From positions 1 through 40,264 of the forward strand of contig CAYUZY010000002.1 in the NCBI GenBank assembly GCA_964448645.1: a DNA stretch of 40,264 nucleotides, given 5' to 3'. The DNA is from GCA-2719315 sp964448645. GTDB taxonomy: Bacteria; Bacteroidota; Bacteroidia; Flavobacteriales; Flavobacteriaceae. Shown here one piece after another: positions 1 through 7,335 of this stretch (position 1 is its first letter; each line of letters opens with the position of its first letter). Position numbers and translations under genes: made by a program. The notes beneath the pieces were generated by a model. The model was given only the letters and a program-made list of their open reading frames with translations. It was not told the origin of the DNA and did not search any database.

Positions 1-1325
1 TCTTTTTTTACTTCCTCAATATAGATAGAGTCAGAACTTAAGGGAATGAATCTTAATTTTACCAAAATATTTCCTGCTGGATTTCCTTGTTCTAGGTTAT
101 GAATCAATTCATTATTATTTATTAAAAATGTATTTTCACTACCTTCTATATCCCCAAAATCATTTCTGACAAGATTTTCATAACTTAAAATATCCCCTTC
201 GTTTTTTGTAATTCTTTGATAACCACACATCTCACATTCCATGAGTGCATCCAACTCACTAACTTCGTTAACAAAATAATTTCTACCATCGTTGTCTGGA
301 AAAAGATGTTGTCTTTCACCTGATGGATTGTATGTTTCTACTTCAACCCATTCACCTTTTATACCTTCTACTTCAAAAAACTCTCCAGTTTTTTTCAAAA
401 TTTTTACAGTTATTCCATATTCTAATTTATCAACTATTTTTCCAGATGTACTTGGAATTTCTCTAACGTTCAAACCACTTTTAGCATTAATATCATATAT
501 ATATTTTAAATTTTCAATTTTATCTTGGATAATAAAATATCCTTTATCATTATATAACTTTCCGTTACCATCACTTTTTTTTAAAAAACCATCAAATACA
601 TATCCTTTTATTTCTTTTATTGATTCTGAGTGTTTTATTGAAGAAAGTTTTCTAAATCTTAATGTTTTTAACCCATCAGTCCAAATTGTGTTATTATATT
701 TTTGAAGAAAATTAGGATTAACTTCATCAAACTCATCTATTATTAATTTAAATAATTGTAAAAACTTATCTGATGTGCCGTCATAATTTCTCCTAATCCA
801 AAAGAGTGTTTCTGCAGGAATCTCTGGATTAGTGGATTTAATTTCTCTCAAAAGAGAATTATGGTCGCCTTTATTTCTAATTTGTTCAATAAGATTTTTA
901 TTAAAATCTCCTTTAAAATAATCAGATATTTTATTTTGCATTATTCTTTTTAATGGCCTTTTAAAATAGGAATCATATAAAGGCTGAATAATTAGTTTTA
1001 TTGAGGGTGATAACCCTTTGACTGATTCTGTCACCATATCTAAAAAAAAAGGGTTATAATGTCCGAAGTCTTCACAAAAACACATATTATCAAAATATTC
1101 TTTAGTATGAGGACCAGATTTAAAAATTGGTATTTCGAAAGTCGTTTCGGCTAGTTTTAATAAACCAGAGGCATCTATCCAATATCCTTTAAAAAATGAT
1201 TTGGTGGGCCCGCCATAAACAGGTTCACTTAAAAGTTCTTTCAAAGGTTCAATTTTATCCTCTATTAAGTTTTGCCCAAAAGAAAGAGAAGTAACAAATA
1301 GTAAAATAAGAAGTAGCTTCTTCAT
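1..1325 (-). CDS. Exported SH3b-domain protein, C-terminus cut off by window edge
   Basis: This reading frame is open from an ATG at 1325 down to base 1, so about 441 residues are seen and the C-terminus is missing. It starts MKKLLLILLFVTSLSFGQ, a clear signal peptide ending in the Bacteroidota-typical G-Q, so the product is exported. Residues about 281-330 match a bacterial SH3 (SH3b) domain, with the run SGLNVREIPSTSGKIV followed by W/V-rich strands. A Cys-x-Cys lies near residue 89 (NMCFCEDF) and a CEMC pair near the visible end. The remainder is not recognised. SH3b domains usually bind cell-wall or protein ligands, so an envelope role is inferred. The gene is divergent from the one at 1419, with 93 bp between the two starts. 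Confidence 0.8.
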   Translation of the reverse strand, partial: MKKLLLILLFVTSLSFGQNLIEDKIEPLKELLSEPVYGGPTKSFFKGYWIDASGLLKLAETTFEIPIFKSGPHTKEYFDNMCFCEDFGHYNPFFLDMVTESVKGLSPSIKLIIQPLYDSYFKRPLKRIMQNKISDYFKGDFNKNLIEQIRNKGDHNSLLREIKSTNPEIPAETLFWIRRNYDGTSDKFLQLFKLIIDEFDEVNPNFLQKYNNTIWTDGLKTLRFRKLSSIKHSESIKEIKGYVFDGFLKKSDGNGKLYNDKGYFIIQDKIENLKYIYDINAKSGLNVREIPSTSGKIVDKLEYGITVKILKKTGEFFEVEGIKGEWVEVETYNPSGERQHLFPDNDGRNYFVNEVSELDALMECEMCGYQRITKNEGDILSYENLVRNDFGDIEGSENTFLINNNELIHNLEQGNPAGNILVKLRFIPLSSDSIYIEEVKK

Positions 1326-1342
1326 TTGTTTGTTTATCCCCC

Positions 1343-1350
1343 TAAATATA
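1343..1350 (-). promoter_or_regulatory. Probable -7 promoter box for the SH3b gene
   Basis: On the minus strand the bases read TATATTTA, one mismatch from the Bacteroidota -7 consensus TAnnTTTG. The box begins 25 nt before the ATG at 1325. No convincing -33 TTTG was found at the right distance. Confidence 0.4.
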
Positions 1351-1379
1351 CCAAATTTATTGATTTGGCCTTTAAAGGG
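1351..1379. promoter_or_regulatory. Two adjacent inverted repeats between divergent promoters
   Basis: CCAAAT-TTATTG-ATTTGG (1351-1368) is a perfect 6-bp inverted repeat. It is followed directly by the palindrome CCTTTAAAGG (1369-1378). The pair sits between the two divergent -7 boxes at 1343-1350 and 1387-1394, so it could be a shared operator. It is not followed by a T-run in a way that would clearly make it a terminator for either gene. Confidence 0.35.
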
Positions 1380-1386
1380 TTTTTTG

Positions 1387-1394
1387 TACATTTA
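1387..1394 (+). promoter_or_regulatory. Probable -7 promoter box for the gene at 1419
   Basis: TACATTTA matches TAnnTTTG except for the last base and lies 32 nt before the ATG. A TTTG begins 20-odd nt upstream (1364-1367), close to the expected -33 spacing. The box is the 3' end of a 25-nt block repeated upstream of the gene at 2327. Confidence 0.5.
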
Positions 1395-1418
1395 AGTAAT
1401 AACACAAATACAAACAAA

Positions 1419-2156
1419 ATGAAGAAAACATTAATTCTAATATTTTTAATAATTTTTAACTATAACTATGGACAAATAATTCAAGGTAGAGTATTAAAGG
1501 TAGACCCTTTAAATCTTAATAAGATGAAAACTGCCATAGCAGAGAAAACAAAAATTTATAATTCTAAAGAAGGGAGTGCTCGATTTGCTACTTTTCAAAT
1601 ATTATCTGGGCCACAAACAAATAATTTATATAGAATACAAATAGCTGATAATATTAGTGAGTTTGACTCATCTGTAAGTAAAGAAGAGCTTGACTATTGG
1701 TGGAAAACTACAGGGAAAATTCATGAGCCATTAGCAAATAGATTTTGGACGGTTAATAAAAATGCGACTTATATACCTGAAGATTATAAAATGCTAAATC
1801 ACAGAAGAGTTCTAATTTACAAACTTATCCCTGGAAAAGAAAAAGACTTTTGGAGATATAGAACACGTCTTGCAAAAGCATTAAAAGAAAGTGGATGGAA
1901 AAACCGAGTTGGAGTATTAAGTTGTCAATCAGGATGTAATGGAGCTTGGGTACAGGTAAGATATCATCATAAAGATTTTGCTTCAATGCAAAAAGAAAAT
2001 TCGGAAATGTTTCCCAAAGTTGTTGAGAAATATGAAGAAATTTATGGAGAAGATTCATACGAAGATGATTATATAAATATTTCACTTTCTGTATCAGAGA
2101 ATATTTCTAATTATCAGAAACGTTTAACCAAATTAAGTTCTCCTTCGAGAAATTAA
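1419..2156 (+). CDS. Exported protein with two ferredoxin-like (dimeric alpha/beta barrel-type) halves
   Basis: The product is 245 residues from the ATG at 1419. An upstream in-frame non-ATG start would add 31 residues, but only the 1419 start gives a clean signal peptide (MKKTLILIFLIIFNYNYG-Q) placed after the promoter. The mature protein looks like two related halves. Each begins with a beta strand (GRVLKVDPL near residue 21; RRVLIYKLIPG near residue 128), followed by a long helix, then strands, which is the pattern of dimeric alpha/beta barrel (ABM-like) proteins. A Cys-x3-Cys (SCQSGCNGAW) lies in the second half. No catalytic signature is recognised. The downstream hairpin at 2267-2294 probably ends this transcript. 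The fold is inferred from pattern only. Confidence 0.7.
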   Translation: MKKTLILIFLIIFNYNYGQIIQGRVLKVDPLNLNKMKTAIAEKTKIYNSKEGSARFATFQILSGPQTNNLYRIQIADNISEFDSSVSKEELDYWWKTTGKIHEPLANRFWTVNKNATYIPEDYKMLNHRRVLIYKLIPGKEKDFWRYRTRLAKALKESGWKNRVGVLSCQSGCNGAWVQVRYHHKDFASMQKENSEMFPKVVEKYEEIYGEDSYEDDYINISLSVSENISNYQKRLTKLSSPSRN

Positions 2157-2196
2157 TAGTGTTTTTTTATACTTCTGACCGTAGTGTTTTTTTATA
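2157..2196. repeat. 15-bp direct repeat with 25-bp period after the stop codon
   Basis: TAGTGTTTTTTTATA occurs at 2157-2171 and again, identically, at 2182-2196, with 10 bp between them. The second copy runs into the perfect palindrome TATATTATAATATA (2193-2206). Function is unknown; it may be a replication-slippage duplication in the 3' untranslated region. Confidence 0.7.
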
Positions 2197-2266
2197 TTAT
2201 AATATAAAATATATGTTCCGGAATTATAAAAAGTATAACTAAGTCATCTGCAACAAAACCTCGAAT

Positions 2267-2294
2267 CCCTCTAATTAACTTTAGAGGGTTTTTT
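2267..2294 (+). terminator. Intrinsic terminator after the gene at 1419
   Basis: CCCTCTAA (2267-2274), a 6-nt loop, then TTAGAGGG (2281-2288) form a perfect 8-bp stem followed by six T residues. It lies 110 bp after the stop at 2156. The 3' arm and T-run directly adjoin the -7 box of the next gene, so terminator and promoter are overlapped. Confidence 0.8.
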
Positions 2295-2295
2295 G

Positions 2296-2303
2296 TACAT
2301 TTA
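2296..2303 (+). promoter_or_regulatory. Probable -7 promoter box for the LVIVD-repeat gene
   Basis: TACATTTA lies 31 nt before the ATG at 2327, almost the same position as the identical box before the gene at 1419. It is preceded by GGGTTTTTTG in both places. Confidence 0.5.
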
Positions 2304-2326
2304 GCTTCAATAAAAACTAAAGCTAT

Positions 2327-4363
2327 ATGGGAAATAAACTAATACTTTTTCTTTCGTTATTAATAATTAACCTAGGTTTCTCTCAGGACAGAACAATTAT
2401 TTCTGATCTTGAAAATCTAACTCTTGATATTGGTCAAGTTTTTAAGCCAAACTCTAAAGTCATTAATTTTGATGGTAGCCAAGGAGATTGTGAAAATTTA
2501 ATTTATTACAACAAAAAAGGTGTATTTAGCTCAGCTAAATCAATAACATTTGACAGATCTAAAGGGACTCTAAAAGCAAATGATCCAGGAACTCATGAAA
2601 TAGTCGCTGTTTGTATTAACTCAGGAGGAAAAAGGTTAAGTAAAACATTTTATGTAAACGTTAATTACCCTAAAGTAAAAGAGGTAAAACTTTCACTTAA
2701 TGATAACAATATATATGTGGGGAATTATATTCCTCTTATTTATGAAATTACAGATGAGCTTGATAAAAAAAGAGTTATAGATTATTGGAGTTATGATTTA
2801 GCATCTAAATACTTTTCTGATGTTGAAGTTTCCTTAACCTCAAGCAATAATAAAATTCAAATTGATGAATCAAATAATATTTTAGCTCTTGAAGAAGGAA
2901 TTTCCTCAATAGTTGCATCTTTTGATGGAATTTCAGGTAAGATAAATTTAAAAATTAAAAAAAATCCAGTTGCAAAGTTGATTTTAAAATCTGATGCAGA
3001 TAAAGCAAGATCTGGTGATGTAATAAATTTTAATGCAATTGCTTTTAATAAAAAAGGTGAAAAAATTAATGATATTAATGTTGATTTTACTTTTACAGGA
3101 AAAGCATTTGATAAGAGTAACAGTGCTTCAGGATTAATTTTAGAAGATGGTAGATTTGTAGGTGATGTTCCTGGAAAATATATTATTTCAGCAAGAGTAG
3201 GAAATGTAACTACTTCAAAGATCTTAAACATTTTCCCAAGAAATATTAAACGAGAAATTAAAAAAGTTGGAACAGGTCTTGTCACTGACAAACACACATC
3301 TGATTTTTGGGTTTTTGAAGGAGTTGATGGAAGTGATTACGCAGTAACTGGAACATGGGGAGCTGATGGGAAAGCTTATTTTTGGGATGTCACTAATCCA
3401 GGAAATATAAAAAAGATTGATAGTGTTCAAGTTGATGCAAGGACCGTAAATGATGTGAAAGTTTCTCAAGACGGAAAGATCTGTGTCATTAGTCGTGAAG
3501 GAGCTTCTAATCGAAAAAATGGAATGATATTAATTGATGTAACTAACCCAAGGGATGTAAAAATTATTTCAGAATACACTAAAAATCTTACAGGTGGAGT
3601 ACATAATGTATTCATTGATAATAACCATGTATATGCATTAAGCAATGGTGAAAGATATTATATAATTAATATTGATGACCCTTACAATCCAAAAGAGGTT
3701 GGAATGTTTGAAATAGGGAAAGAAGGTCAATCTATCCATGATGTTTGGATCGAAGATGGTATAGCGTATTCTTCTAATTGGAGAGATGGTGTATATCTCG
3801 TTGATATCGGAAATGGAATAGTAGGAGGTTCCCCGTCAAATCCGATTGCATTTGGAAATTATTCTTATGCTACTGGAGCTCATCATGCAACATTTCCTTT
3901 TAAAAGCAATTCAACTGGAAAATTTTATACTGTATTGGGAGATGAAATTTTTCCAAATGGTGTAAATCCTAATGGAACAAATGAAACAGCTGGATTTCTT
4001 CACTTCGTAGATTTCTCAGATTTAAATAATCCAATTGAAGTTGCTAAGTATGAACTTCCAACTCATGGATCTCACAATTACTGGATTGAAGATGATATAT
4101 TGTATGTTGCGATGTATACTGGCGGTATAAGAGTTGTGGACATAAGTGGTGACTTAATTGGAGATCTTTATAAACAAGGTAGAGAAATAGGGTACATATT
4201 AACAGGTAGTCCAGATGGTTATATTCCTAATGATACCATGGTTTGGGGAACTCAACTTTATAAAGGACATGTTTTTTACTCAGATTTTAATACTGGACTT
4301 GGGGCAGTTAAAGTTTCAAAAGTAAAACCCGATAATAGTAAAACAAATCAATATATAAATTGA
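2327..4363 (+). CDS. Exported LVIVD-repeat beta-propeller protein with N-terminal Ig-like domains
   Basis: The protein has 678 residues with a signal peptide (MGNKLILFLSLLIINLGFS-Q). Residues about 20-305 are strand-rich and contain repeated bacterial Ig-like (BIG2-type) features, such as LEEGISSIVASFDG and DGRFVGDVPGKYIISARVG. From about residue 312 to 665 there are repeats of the LVIVD type, seen as YFWDVTNPGNIKKI, ILIDVTNPRDVKII, YIINIDDPYNPKEV, YLVDIG and IRVVDISG. These are expected to form a beta-propeller. Conserved His residues recur near strand ends (GVHNVFID, SIHDVWIEDG, GAHHATFPF, HGSHNYWIEDD). The likely location is the cell surface or periplasm. No C-terminal T9SS sorting domain is evident. 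It is probably co-expressed with the YncE-type propeller 84 bp downstream. Biochemical function is unknown. Confidence 0.85.
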   Translation: MGNKLILFLSLLIINLGFSQDRTIISDLENLTLDIGQVFKPNSKVINFDGSQGDCENLIYYNKKGVFSSAKSITFDRSKGTLKANDPGTHEIVAVCINSGGKRLSKTFYVNVNYPKVKEVKLSLNDNNIYVGNYIPLIYEITDELDKKRVIDYWSYDLASKYFSDVEVSLTSSNNKIQIDESNNILALEEGISSIVASFDGISGKINLKIKKNPVAKLILKSDADKARSGDVINFNAIAFNKKGEKINDINVDFTFTGKAFDKSNSASGLILEDGRFVGDVPGKYIISARVGNVTTSKILNIFPRNIKREIKKVGTGLVTDKHTSDFWVFEGVDGSDYAVTGTWGADGKAYFWDVTNPGNIKKIDSVQVDARTVNDVKVSQDGKICVISREGASNRKNGMILIDVTNPRDVKIISEYTKNLTGGVHNVFIDNNHVYALSNGERYYIINIDDPYNPKEVGMFEIGKEGQSIHDVWIEDGIAYSSNWRDGVYLVDIGNGIVGGSPSNPIAFGNYSYATGAHHATFPFKSNSTGKFYTVLGDEIFPNGVNPNGTNETAGFLHFVDFSDLNNPIEVAKYELPTHGSHNYWIEDDILYVAMYTGGIRVVDISGDLIGDLYKQGREIGYILTGSPDGYIPNDTMVWGTQLYKGHVFYSDFNTGLGAVKVSKVKPDNSKTNQYIN

Positions 4364-4447
4364 AACTAACAATTATTAAATATTTATAGATTAACTATTT
4401 ATTTAAACTATGAAATCTTATACATTTTTTAATTTACTTATATATTA

Positions 4448-5539
4448 ATGTTACATTTTCACAAATTGAATAATATATATAGAATTATCTTACTTTTTTT
4501 TACGTTCAATGTTATAAACGCACAAAATTATTATGTATATGTTACATCCGAATCTGATGATACTGTTTCCCTTTTAAAGTTTGATGGTAATAAAATTGAA
4601 GAAAGGGAAAGAATCAACGTTGGGACATATCCTACTGAAATTGAAGGTCCTCATGGAATTACAATTGACCCAAATGGAAAATATTGGTACTTAACTCTAG
4701 CGCATGGAAATCCTTATGGAAAGCTGATTAAATATTCAACAGAAACTAATGAAGTTATTGATGAAACTACTCTTGGTCTATTTCCAGCATCAATGCAAAT
4801 TTCAAAAGTTACTGGTTTTTTATACTGTGTAAACTTTAACTTACATGGAAATATGAAACCCTCTACAGTTTCAGTTGTAGATGCTGAAACTATGACTGAA
4901 ATTACACAGATTACAACTGGAAGTATGCCTCATGGTTCTAGAATCTCTAGTGATGGTCTAAAACAATATTCTGTTGCAATGATGTCTGGAGAATTATTTG
5001 AAATAGATGCATTATCTCTAAAAGTTTCAAGAAAGCTAAACCTTGAAGATCATTCAAAAATGGATCATGATAAAATTAATATGGGTAAAATGATACACTC
5101 AAAGGTTAAACCCACTTGGGTTATACCACACCCTAAACAAAATTTTGTATATGTTGCTGGGAATGGATCAGATGAAATAATTGAAGTAAATCTCAATACA
5201 TGGAAAATTTCGAAAAGAATAAAAGCAGAAAAAGGGCCTTATAATGTAGAAATTTCACCTGATGGAAACTATATGGTTGCAACATTAAAAAGTAGTGGTA
5301 GCACAGCAGTTTGGAACCTAAAAGATTTGTCGTTATTAAAGATAATAAAGAATTCTAGTTCTGTTACCCATGGAATAGCAATTTCTACTGATAGTAAGTA
5401 TGCTTTTATTTCTGTAGAAGGAATAGGTGGAGAACCCGGAATTGTTGATGTAATAGAACTTAATAATCAAACCTTAATTGATAAAGTTGAAATTGGTAAA
5501 CAAGCGGGTGGTATTGCTTTTTGGAAAAAAGAACTTTAG
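4448..5539 (+). CDS. Exported YncE-family beta-propeller with His/Met-rich loop
   Basis: The product is 363 residues with a hydrophobic signal segment (IYRIILLFFTFNVINA-Q, residues 10-26). The rest is made of YVTN/YncE propeller repeats: DDTVSLLKFDG, HGITIDPNGKYWYLTLAHG, STVSVVDAETMTEI, HPKQNFVYVAGNGSDEIIEVNLNTWKI, GPYNVEISPDGNYMVATL and THGIAISTDSKYAFISVEG. Residues 201-217 (DHSKMDHDKINMGKMIH) form a His/Met/Asp-rich insertion resembling copper-binding segments of periplasmic metal proteins. Further His residues recur in most blades (GPHG, LAHGN, LHGNM, MPHGS, VTHG). A TACATTTT box at 4421-4428 could provide a promoter. A metal role is inferred, not shown. It probably works with the adjacent LVIVD propeller. 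Confidence 0.85.
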   Translation: MLHFHKLNNIYRIILLFFTFNVINAQNYYVYVTSESDDTVSLLKFDGNKIEERERINVGTYPTEIEGPHGITIDPNGKYWYLTLAHGNPYGKLIKYSTETNEVIDETTLGLFPASMQISKVTGFLYCVNFNLHGNMKPSTVSVVDAETMTEITQITTGSMPHGSRISSDGLKQYSVAMMSGELFEIDALSLKVSRKLNLEDHSKMDHDKINMGKMIHSKVKPTWVIPHPKQNFVYVAGNGSDEIIEVNLNTWKISKRIKAEKGPYNVEISPDGNYMVATLKSSGSTAVWNLKDLSLLKIIKNSSSVTHGIAISTDSKYAFISVEGIGGEPGIVDVIELNNQTLIDKVEIGKQAGGIAFWKKEL

Positions 5540-5548
5540 TAAAAAAAT

Positions 5549-6013
5549 ATGAAAAAACTTTTAACATTATTCCTTTTAATTCCTTTTATAACACTAGCTC
5601 AGTGGAACTACGGTAATACTTCAAAAAAAAGAGGTGTTTATGCTAATGGAAAAATTGAATTTAGAGAAATTAATGATTTTGAATTTAAATTGATTAAATA
5701 TAGAAACCTTGATATAGAATTTTCTATTAGTAGTGAATATTTTAAAAAAAATTCAGGTTATTATTATGTAGTGATAAGAGTCTTAGATAAAAATTTTAGA
5801 GTTTTAGAATCTGAAACTATGGACGGAAGTTATAAAATTCTAGAATTAAAGGATATAGCAAAAAATGACAAATACAAAGTTGAAGATTTTTTAAAAATTC
5901 TTAGAAAAGATATTAGTTGTATTGTTACCATAAAAAACAATAATAAAATAATTCAAGGTTTTAGTCCTTTGGAAGGAAGTCCTCAAGCAATTAATTATGT
6001 GTTAAGATGGTAA
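5549..6013 (+). CDS. Small exported protein of unknown function
   Basis: This is a 154-residue protein starting MKKLLTLFLLIPFITLA-Q, a clear signal peptide. The mature part of about 136 residues alternates predicted strands and one charged helix (LELKDIAKNDKYKVEDFLKILRKD near residues 106-125). It ends in a strand (PQAINYVLRW). I recognise no family and no catalytic motif. The gene starts 9 bp after the YncE-type gene and only 7 bp precede the next small gene, so it is likely in the same transcript. Confidence 0.75.
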   Translation: MKKLLTLFLLIPFITLAQWNYGNTSKKRGVYANGKIEFREINDFEFKLIKYRNLDIEFSISSEYFKKNSGYYYVVIRVLDKNFRVLESETMDGSYKILELKDIAKNDKYKVEDFLKILRKDISCIVTIKNNNKIIQGFSPLEGSPQAINYVLRW

Positions 6014-6020
6014 AACACAT

Positions 6021-6122
6021 ATGAAAAAAATTATAATTTTATTTATTGTTTTTTTTCTATTATACCTTTGGGCTGAATTAGGTGTTGGTATTTTCTTTCA
6101 AGATTCCTGGGGAGGAGATTAA
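6021..6122 (+). CDS. 33-residue single-helix membrane peptide
   Basis: An ATG at 6021 opens a 33-codon frame ending TAA at 6120-6122. The product is MKKIIILFIVFFLLYLWAEL followed by GVGIFFQDSWGGD, that is a Lys-start, one strongly hydrophobic helix (residues 4-18) and a short Trp/Gly/Asp tail. It starts 7 bp after the previous stop and ends 17 bp before the next start. The spacing and tidy topology argue for a real membrane miniprotein. Function is unknown. Confidence 0.55.
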   Translation: MKKIIILFIVFFLLYLWAELGVGIFFQDSWGGD

Positions 6123-6139
6123 AATTAATAAGAATATCT

Positions 6140-7105
6140 GTGAAAGTTAAATTTTTTATTGGTCCAATGTCAAAAAATATTGTTGATGCAATTATAGAGT
6201 TTCAAAAATCAACAAAACACAAACTAGGATTAATTCCAAGTCGAAGACAAATAGAATTTAATGGTGGTTACTGTAACAATTGGACAACTAAACAATTCTC
6301 AATATATGCAAAAGATATTTTACTTAAAAGAGATCATTCTGGTCCAGGTCAAGGCTATGCTGATGACGATGGATATGAATCTCTAAAATTTGACAGTCAA
6401 TACATGGATATAATTCATATTGATCCATGGAAAAAATATCCTTCCTATAAAAAAGGTTTAAACTGGACAATAGAAATGATTAAGTTTTGTAATAATATTA
6501 ATCCAAAAATTAAATTTGAAGTCGGAACAGAGCAAAGCATAAGGCCTTTTGATCCTTCTGAATTAGATAAACTAGTCAAAGATTTAAAACAAAATTTAAA
6601 ACGATCAGAATTTAATCAAATAAAATATTTAGTTATCCAATCTGGAACTTCTCTTTCTTCAACTTATAATACTGGCTTATATGATCAAGAAAAATTAATT
6701 TCTATGATTAAAATTGCAAAAAAACATAACTTAATATCTAAAGAACATAATGGAGACTATATATCTGAAAAATTAATCAAAGAAAAAATGAAATTAGGAT
6801 TAGACTGCATAAACATTGCTCCAGAATTTGGCCTTATAGAAACTCAAACCTATCTAGATGAAATTAATAATTCTCAAATACTTAATCGCTTATGGGAAAT
6901 ATGTTATGAATCTAAACGCTGGGAAAAGTGGGTGAACAAAAATTTCAATCCTTTAAAAGAAAAAGTTCAACTGATCAAAATTTGTGGTCATTATGTCTTA
7001 TCTCATAAAGAATTTAAAAATGAAATAAAAACTCATTTTTCTAATATTGACAATAAAATAAAAATAAATATTAAGAATAAATTAAATTCACTTTGTAATT
7101 TATAA
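6140..7105 (+). CDS. GatZ/KbaZ-like tagatose-bisphosphate aldolase non-catalytic-subunit family protein
   Basis: The product is 321 residues, started at the GTG at 6140; an ATG at 6167 would remove nine residues (VKVKFFIGP) that look like the first barrel strand. Conserved stretches include LIPSRRQIEFNGGYCNNWT, KRDHSGPGQGYADDDG, IIHIDPWKKYPS, FEVGTEQSIRPFDPSELD, YLVIQSGTS, SKEHNGDYIS and INIAPEFGLIET. They fit a TIM barrel of the class II aldolase GatZ/KbaZ type, where relatives occur in carbohydrate and surface-sugar gene sets. It has no signal peptide, so it is cytoplasmic, unlike its exported neighbours. No partner catalytic subunit (GatY/KbaY) is present in the window. The family assignment is from recalled motif pattern; substrate is unknown. 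Confidence 0.6.
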   Translation: MKVKFFIGPMSKNIVDAIIEFQKSTKHKLGLIPSRRQIEFNGGYCNNWTTKQFSIYAKDILLKRDHSGPGQGYADDDGYESLKFDSQYMDIIHIDPWKKYPSYKKGLNWTIEMIKFCNNINPKIKFEVGTEQSIRPFDPSELDKLVKDLKQNLKRSEFNQIKYLVIQSGTSLSSTYNTGLYDQEKLISMIKIAKKHNLISKEHNGDYISEKLIKEKMKLGLDCINIAPEFGLIETQTYLDEINNSQILNRLWEICYESKRWEKWVNKNFNPLKEKVQLIKICGHYVLSHKEFKNEIKTHFSNIDNKIKINIKNKLNSLCNL

Positions 7106-7107
7106 TT

Positions 7108-7269
7108 ATGAAGTTTATATATAAATACAGATTTTTTTTCTTAATAATTATAGGGACCGTTTTACTTTACTTTGATTATAATAATCTTTCTACAGTTTTT
7201 TTTGTTTTAGCTATACTCTCAATCTGGAGATATTATATTGATAATAATGAAAAATGGAAAAAAAAATAA
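7108..7269 (+). CDS. 53-residue two-helix membrane protein
   Basis: The frame runs from ATG 7108 to TAA 7267-7269. The product has a basic start (MKFIYKYR), a first helix (FFFLIIIGTVLLYF), a short DYNN turn, a second helix (LSTVFFVLAILSIW) and a Lys/Trp-rich tail (EKWKKK). It begins 2 bp after the aldolase-like gene, which suggests translational coupling. No family is recognised. Confidence 0.55.
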   Translation: MKFIYKYRFFFLIIIGTVLLYFDYNNLSTVFFVLAILSIWRYYIDNNEKWKKK

Positions 7270-7335
7270 TAAAACTTTTAAGATCAACTATCAGAAATTC
7301 TTCATGATAATAATTAATTTTCTAAATTTATAATT

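Noticed and set aside
292..705. Open frame of 137 codons on the plus strand
   Set aside because: It lies opposite the SH3b gene, whose frame has a signal peptide and a domain match; the plus-strand product has no recognisable features and no promoter.
1326..1418. Upstream non-ATG start for the gene at 1419
   Set aside because: This stretch contains the divergent promoter elements, and the signal peptide starts at the ATG at 1419.
2857..3469. Two overlapping minus-strand open frames
   Set aside because: They are antisense to the LVIVD-repeat gene and their products are low-complexity hydrophobic/serine-rich shadows.
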